From the NCBI RefSeq assembly GCF_001514235.1, contig NZ_KQ948926.1:96355-160354 (forward strand): 64,000 bases of DNA, given 5' to 3'. Origin of the DNA: Streptomyces caeruleatus. GTDB taxonomy: Bacteria > Actinomycetota > Actinomycetes > Streptomycetales > Streptomycetaceae. Both the position numbers and the translations under genes were made by a program. Positions 60,279 through 64,000 of the stretch are shown piece after piece. Each line of letters begins with the position of its first letter. Position 1 is the first letter of the stretch. The notes beneath the pieces were generated by a model, which ran no database searches, had not been told where the DNA came from, and saw nothing but the letters and a program-made list of their open reading frames with translations.

Positions 60279-61979
60279 TCAGAAGCCCGGCGGCTCCGTG
60301 TACACCCCCCACTCGTCCCGCAGGACCCCGCAGATCTCACCGAGGGTCGCCTCGGCCCGGACCGCCTCCAGCATCGGCTCGATCATGTTGGCGCCGCTGC
60401 GGGCGGCCGTCAGCATGGTGTCGAGGGCCGTCCGGACCGCCGACTCGTCCCTCGCCGTCCGCCGCGCGGAGAGCACCCGCACCTGCTCGCGCTCCACCTC
60501 GTGGCTCACCCGCAGGATCTCCAGGTCGCCGGTGACGGAGCCGGTGTGGGCGTTGACGCCGACGACCCGCTTGTCGCCCTTCTCCAGCGACTGCTGGTAG
60601 CGGAACGCCGACTCGGCGATCTCCCCGGTGAACCAGCCGTCCTCGATCCCTCGCAGGATGCCGGAGGTGATCGGACCGATCGGGTGCCGCCCGTCCGGGT
60701 GTGCCCTGAGGCCCCGCTCCTTGATCTGCTCGAAGATCTTCTCCGCGTCGGCCTCGATCCGGTCCGTCAGCTGCTCGACGTACCAGGCACCGCCCAGCGG
60801 GTCGGCCACGTTGGCGACGCCGGTCTCCTCCATGAGGACCTGCTGGGTGCGCAGGGCGATCTCCGCGGCCTGCTCGGAGGGCAGCGCGAGGGTCTCGTCG
60901 AGGGCGTTGGTGTGCAGCGAGTTCGTCCCGCCGAGCACGGCCGCCAGCGCCTCCACGGCCGTACGGACGACGTTGTTGTACGGCTGCTGGGCGGTCAGCG
61001 AGACGCCGGCGGTCTGGGTGTGGAAGCGCAGCCACTGCGCCTTGTCGGTCCGCGCCCCGTACACGTCCCGCATCCAGCGCGCCCAGATGCGGCGGGCGGC
61101 GCGGAACTTGGCGATCTCCTCGAAGAAATCGACGTGCGCGTCGAAGAAGAAGGACAGGCCGGGAGCGAAGACGTCGACGTCCAGACCTCGGGAGAGGCCC
61201 AGCTCGACGTAGCCGAAGCCGTCGGCGAGGGTGTACGCCAGCTCCTGCGCGGCCGTCGCCCCGGCCTCGCGGATGTGATAGCCGGAGACGGACAGCGGCT
61301 TGTAGGCGGGGATGCCGGCCGCGCAGTGCTCCATGAGGTCGCCGATGAGACGAAGGTGCGGCTCGGGCTGGAAGAGCCACTCCTTCTGGGCGATGTACTC
61401 CTTGAAGATGTCGGTCTGGAGCGTGCCGTTGAGGACGCCCGGGTCGATGCCCTGGCGCTCCGCCGCCACCAGGTACATGCAGAAGACGGGGACGGCCGGC
61501 CCGCTGATGGTCATGGACGTCGTCACGTCGCCGAGCGGGATGTCCTTGAACAGGACCTCCATGTCGGCGGCCGAGTCGATGGCGACCCCGCAGTGCCCGA
61601 CCTCGCCCAGTGAGCGCGGGTCGTCGGAGTCGCGGCCCATGAGCGTCGGCATGTCGAAGGCGACCGAGAGTCCGCCGCCGCCGTTGCGGAGGATCATCTT
61701 GTAGCGCTCGTTGGTCTGCTCGGCGTTCCCGAACCCGGCGAACTGCCGGATGGTCCACGTCCGCCCTCGGTAGCCGGTCGGATACAGCCCGCGCGTGTAG
61801 GGGTACTCCCCGGGCCACCCGATCCGCTCGAAGCCCTCGTACCTGTCTCCCGGCCGGGGCCCGTACACCGGCTCCACGGGATCCCCCGAGAGCGTGCTGA
61901 AATCCGCCGTGCGCTTGCGCGCGGCGTCGTACCGGGCCTGCCAGCGACGGCGGCCCTCCTCGATGGCGTCAGCGTCCAT
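60279..61979 (-). CDS. icmA: Isobutyryl-CoA mutase large subunit
   Basis: 566 residues, the length of S. cinnamonensis IcmA. It starts [20 protein letters not shown] and ends [12 protein letters not shown], as I recall for IcmA. It interconverts isobutyryl-CoA and n-butyryl-CoA by a B12 radical mechanism, linking valine catabolism to butyryl units for polyketides. The barrel motifs [40 protein letters not shown] and [29 protein letters not shown] are intact. No B12-binding domain is present, so it needs a small subunit (IcmB) encoded elsewhere. A 22-bp palindrome lies just upstream of its ribosome-binding site. Confidence 0.93.
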   Translation of the reverse strand: MDADAIEEGRRRWQARYDAARKRTADFSTLSGDPVEPVYGPRPGDRYEGFERIGWPGEYPYTRGLYPTGYRGRTWTIRQFAGFGNAEQTNERYKMILRNGGGGLSVAFDMPTLMGRDSDDPRSLGEVGHCGVAIDSAADMEVLFKDIPLGDVTTSMTISGPAVPVFCMYLVAAERQGIDPGVLNGTLQTDIFKEYIAQKEWLFQPEPHLRLIGDLMEHCAAGIPAYKPLSVSGYHIREAGATAAQELAYTLADGFGYVELGLSRGLDVDVFAPGLSFFFDAHVDFFEEIAKFRAARRIWARWMRDVYGARTDKAQWLRFHTQTAGVSLTAQQPYNNVVRTAVEALAAVLGGTNSLHTNALDETLALPSEQAAEIALRTQQVLMEETGVANVADPLGGAWYVEQLTDRIEADAEKIFEQIKERGLRAHPDGRHPIGPITSGILRGIEDGWFTGEIAESAFRYQQSLEKGDKRVVGVNAHTGSVTGDLEILRVSHEVEREQVRVLSARRTARDESAVRTALDTMLTAARSGANMIEPMLEAVRAEATLGEICGVLRDEWGVYTEPPGF

Positions 61980-61988
61980 ACCCTCGAA

Positions 61989-62010
61989 TTTACTAGGACG
62001 TCCTAGTAAA
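61989..62010 (-). promoter_or_regulatory. 22-bp perfect palindrome upstream of icmA
   Basis: TTTACTAGGAC followed directly by its reverse complement, ending 9 bp before the icmA ATG. A regulator bound here would block transcription or the leader. The MarR-family gene 0.4 kb away is one candidate, the TetR gene on the other side another. Confidence 0.7.
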
Positions 62011-62053
62011 TGTCGATGGGAGAACCGCCGTACGCGTCGGTACGGCGGTTGTG

Positions 62054-62386
62054 TCAGGCGTTGGCGACGGCCGGGGCCTGCCCGCTGACCAGGGGTTCCA
62101 CCTGCGCGGTGACCTTGCGCTCGACGAAGAAGGCCGCGAAGGGAATCGTCCCGGAGAGCAGCACCCACAGCAGCTTGCCGAACGACCACTTGGCCTTGGA
62201 GCCGAGGTCGAAGGCGAAGACCAGGTAGATGATGTAGAGGAAGCCGTGGACCTGGGAGACGGCGAAGGTGACGTCCTCGCCCTTGTCGAAGCCGTACTTG
62301 AACACCATGCAGGTGCACAGCACGAGCAGCATGACGGCGGTGACGTAAGCCATCACCCGGTAGCGGGTCAGGACGCTCTTCTTCAT
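62054..62386 (-). CDS. DUF3817-type small membrane protein
   Basis: 110 residues from ATG 62386. Three hydrophobic segments: YRVMAYVTAVMLLVLCTCMV, VHGFLYIIYLVFAFDLG and LLWVLLSGTIPFAAFFVER, with the family-typical FKYGFD and QVHGFLYIIY. Function unknown. TACGCT about 5 bases upstream of the start could be a -10 for a nearly leaderless message. Same strand as icmA and MarR, with gaps of about 50-75 bp. Confidence 0.82.
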   Translation of the reverse strand: MKKSVLTRYRVMAYVTAVMLLVLCTCMVFKYGFDKGEDVTFAVSQVHGFLYIIYLVFAFDLGSKAKWSFGKLLWVLLSGTIPFAAFFVERKVTAQVEPLVSGQAPAVANA

Positions 62387-62434
62387 GCGTACGAGCGTAA
62401 CCACCCGTTCCGGGAGATCTTGTCCGGGGCCCGC

Positions 62435-62944
62435 TCAGCCCTCGTCGAAGTCGTGCGCCGCCACCCTCAGCGGCCGCAGCATCGCGAAGATCTCCGCGCA
62501 CTCCTCGGCGTCGTACACCCCGAGCCCGAAGTCCATGGCCATCAGGTCGCGGGTGGCGGCCTCGACGACCTCGCGGCCCTTGCCGGTGATGGAGGCGAGC
62601 GTGCCGCGCCCGTCGTTGGGGTTGGGCCGCTTGTCGACCAGGCCCGACCTGACCAGCCGGTCGACGGTGTTCGTCACGGACGTGGGATGCACCATGAGCC
62701 GCTCGCCGATCTTGGACATCGGCAGCTCGCCGGCCTTGGAGAAGTTGAGCAGCACCAGCGCCTCGTACCGCGCGAACGTCAGCCCGTACGGCTTGACCAC
62801 CGAGTCGACCTCGGCGAGCAGGATCTGCTGTGCGCGCATGATCGAGGTGATGGCGGCCATCGACGGCACGTTGCCCCAGCGCTGCTTCCAGAGTTCGTCG
62901 GCGCGCGCGATGGGATCGAAGGGAAGACTGAGCGGCTTCGGCAC
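62435..62944 (-). CDS. MarR-family transcriptional regulator
   Basis: 169 residues from GTG 62944. Winged HTH: LTFARYEALVLLNFSKAGELPMSK, then IGERLMVHPTSVTNTVDRLV and the wing KRPNPNDGRGTLASITGKGR. The flanking helices form the dimer interface. Same strand as DUF3817 and icmA; a candidate for binding the palindrome before icmA. No ligand pocket residues can be assigned. Confidence 0.92.
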   Translation of the reverse strand: MPKPLSLPFDPIARADELWKQRWGNVPSMAAITSIMRAQQILLAEVDSVVKPYGLTFARYEALVLLNFSKAGELPMSKIGERLMVHPTSVTNTVDRLVRSGLVDKRPNPNDGRGTLASITGKGREVVEAATRDLMAMDFGLGVYDAEECAEIFAMLRPLRVAAHDFDEG

Positions 62945-63007
62945 GCGACCGACCTTACCGGCCGGTCACATGCCGGTCAGCCCTGTCTCGCCTATCGGTC
63001 GGCCGCT

Positions 63008-63331
63008 CTATACGGCCGCCGGGCCGGCCAGGTCCCTGATCCGGAAGACGGACGTCGACCGGTCCTCGTGCAGACAGGCGTTCATCGGTCGGACCAGGGC
63101 CTGGTGGTCGGGGTCGGTCCGCCACCGCTGGACGGCCTGAAGGCTCTCCCACTCGCTGGTGAGCAGCCAGCGGGCGGGATCGTCCAGGGAGCGGCAGAGC
63201 TGCTCGCCGAGGTGTCCGGGGAAGCGCTCGGCGCGTTTCAGCACGGACCGGTAGGACTCCACGAAGTCGCTCTCGCGGCCCTCGCGCACGTGGAGCAGGC
63301 GCAGGACGCGCACGCGTTCCATGGGTTGCAC
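63008..63331 (-). CDS. Antibiotic biosynthesis monooxygenase (ABM) domain protein
   Basis: About 107 residues from GTG 63331 (GAGG 4 bases upstream); ATG 63322 is an alternative. A ferredoxin-like ABM fold: VRVLRLLHVREGRESDFVESY, FPGHLGEQLCRSLDDPARWL, TSEWESLQAVQRWR. These proteins are cofactor-free quinone-forming monooxygenases or haem-degrading-like proteins. It lies 11 bp past the P450 gene, so they form an operon. Confidence 0.85.
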   Translation of the reverse strand: MQPMERVRVLRLLHVREGRESDFVESYRSVLKRAERFPGHLGEQLCRSLDDPARWLLTSEWESLQAVQRWRTDPDHQALVRPMNACLHEDRSTSVFRIRDLAGPAAV

Positions 63332-63342
63332 CGTGCCTCGCG

Positions 63343-64000
63343 TCAGGACGGGTCGAGGACGACGGGCAGTTCCGCCAGCCCGCGGAAGGCGGGGAACGGC
63401 ACCGTCATCCAGCGCGCCTCCTCCGGTGCCACCGCCAGGGTCATACGGGGGAACCGGGCGAAGAGCGAGGTGAGGGCGAGCTGCATTTCCAGCCGGGCGA
63501 GTGGTGCGCCGATGCAGTAGTGCGGGCCGTAGCCGAAGGCGAGATGGGTCGCCTGCACGTTCGGGCGCTGGACGTCCAGCTCCTCGGGCGCGGCGAACAT
63601 CTCCGGGTCGCGGTTGGCGCCGGTGATGGAGATCTGGACGAGCGCGCCCTTGGGGATGAGCACGTCCCGGATCACGATGTCCTCCTTCGCGTGCCGGAAG
63701 GTCGAGTTCTCCACGGAGGTCTCGAACCGGAAGATCTCCTCGATGGCCGCGTTCATGGAGTTCGCGTCCCGCAGCGCCAGTGCCTTCTGGTCCGGCCGGC
63801 TGAGCAGGTGGTAGACGGCGTTGCCGATCTGGTACGCCGTCGACTTGTGGCCGGCGAAGAGCAGCACCCACGCCGTCGAGACGAGTTCGTGGTCGGTGAG
63901 CGCGCCTTCCTGGTCCTGGGCCGAGACGAGTGCGCTGAGCAGACCTCCGTCCGGCTCCTGACGCTTTCGGGCGCACAGGTCGACGAGATAGTCGCGCAGA
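63343..64000 (-). CDS. Cytochrome P450, C-terminal part (runs off the window)
   Basis: About 218 codons are present; the 5' half lies beyond base 64000. The visible part has the I-helix VLLFAGHKSTAYQIGNAV, where AGHKST replaces the common AGxxT (D/E)T pattern, ExxR in EEIFRFETSVENSTFR, and haem loop LAFGYGPHYCIGAPLARLEM. It is in frame from the window edge (LRDYLVDLCARKRQEPDGG) to its stop. Followed closely by the ABM gene, which suggests oxidative tailoring of an unknown substrate. Confidence 0.93.
   Translation of the reverse strand, partial: LRDYLVDLCARKRQEPDGGLLSALVSAQDQEGALTDHELVSTAWVLLFAGHKSTAYQIGNAVYHLLSRPDQKALALRDANSMNAAIEEIFRFETSVENSTFRHAKEDIVIRDVLIPKGALVQISITGANRDPEMFAAPEELDVQRPNVQATHLAFGYGPHYCIGAPLARLEMQLALTSLFARFPRMTLAVAPEEARWMTVPFPAFRGLAELPVVLDPS

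Overview
The window is high-GC actinobacterial DNA, almost certainly Streptomyces. It has GTG/TTG starts, many 4-bp stop/start overlaps, bldA-type TTA codons, a GlgE-pathway operon, and a gene order at both ends that I recall from the S. coelicolor SCO5413-SCO5443 region (from memory, not checked here).

Layout. (1) 1-6424, plus strand: the alpha-glucan operon glgE (3' end), treS, mak and glgB, converting trehalose and maltose-1-phosphate into branched glucan. (2) 6588-9720, minus strand: a HelR/HelD-like helicase and a merR-thioredoxin pair, separated by what looks like a small RNA gene. (3) 10006-14584: a dctA C4-dicarboxylate carrier divergent from a CitA/CitB-type two-component pair. The kinase carries a long tandem-repeat tail. 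(4) 14460-20602: two STAND (NB-ARC/TPR) signalling ATPases in opposite orientation around a small membrane protein. One has a nucleoside-phosphorylase-like N-terminal domain, an NLR-like architecture, and is apparently split by frameshifts. (5) 20603-23036: eroded DNA with a sugar ABC permease gene cut in two by an IS605-type element encoding TnpB and a translationally coupled ribbon-helix-helix protein. (6) 23449-30345: central metabolism, with an HTH protein, pfkA, pta-ackA and pyk. (7) 30415-54927: a roughly 24.5-kb polyketide/lipid biosynthetic cluster bounded by strong hairpins. It holds a coupled KAS III, ACP and fatty acyl-AMP ligase set, a P450, a PKS ending in a thioester reductase, a bimodular PKS, a LAL regulator with two early TTA codons, a Tat-exported GMC oxidoreductase, an SDR and a type II thioesterase. 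(8) 55028-64000: conserved-style genes (a three-gene envelope-protein operon with DUF6114 and DUF6230 members, thioredoxin-TPR, TetR, icmA, DUF3817, MarR, an ABM monooxygenase and a truncated P450).

How the genes work together. Regions 1, 6 and part of 8 are carbon metabolism: glucan storage, glycolysis, acetate overflow and isobutyryl-CoA isomerisation. Region 7 predicts a chain that starts from a FAAL-activated acid, is extended by two active modules, then is dehydrated and released reductively. The third module has an AT that lost its catalytic serine and about 80 residues, so it may not elongate. Region 4 is the best candidate for an undescribed system: an NLR-like PNP-NB-ARC-TPR protein facing a second STAND protein, with their TPR-coding ends forming inverted repeats that could exchange sensor domains by inversion.

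No rRNA, tRNA, CRISPR array or replication origin was recognised.
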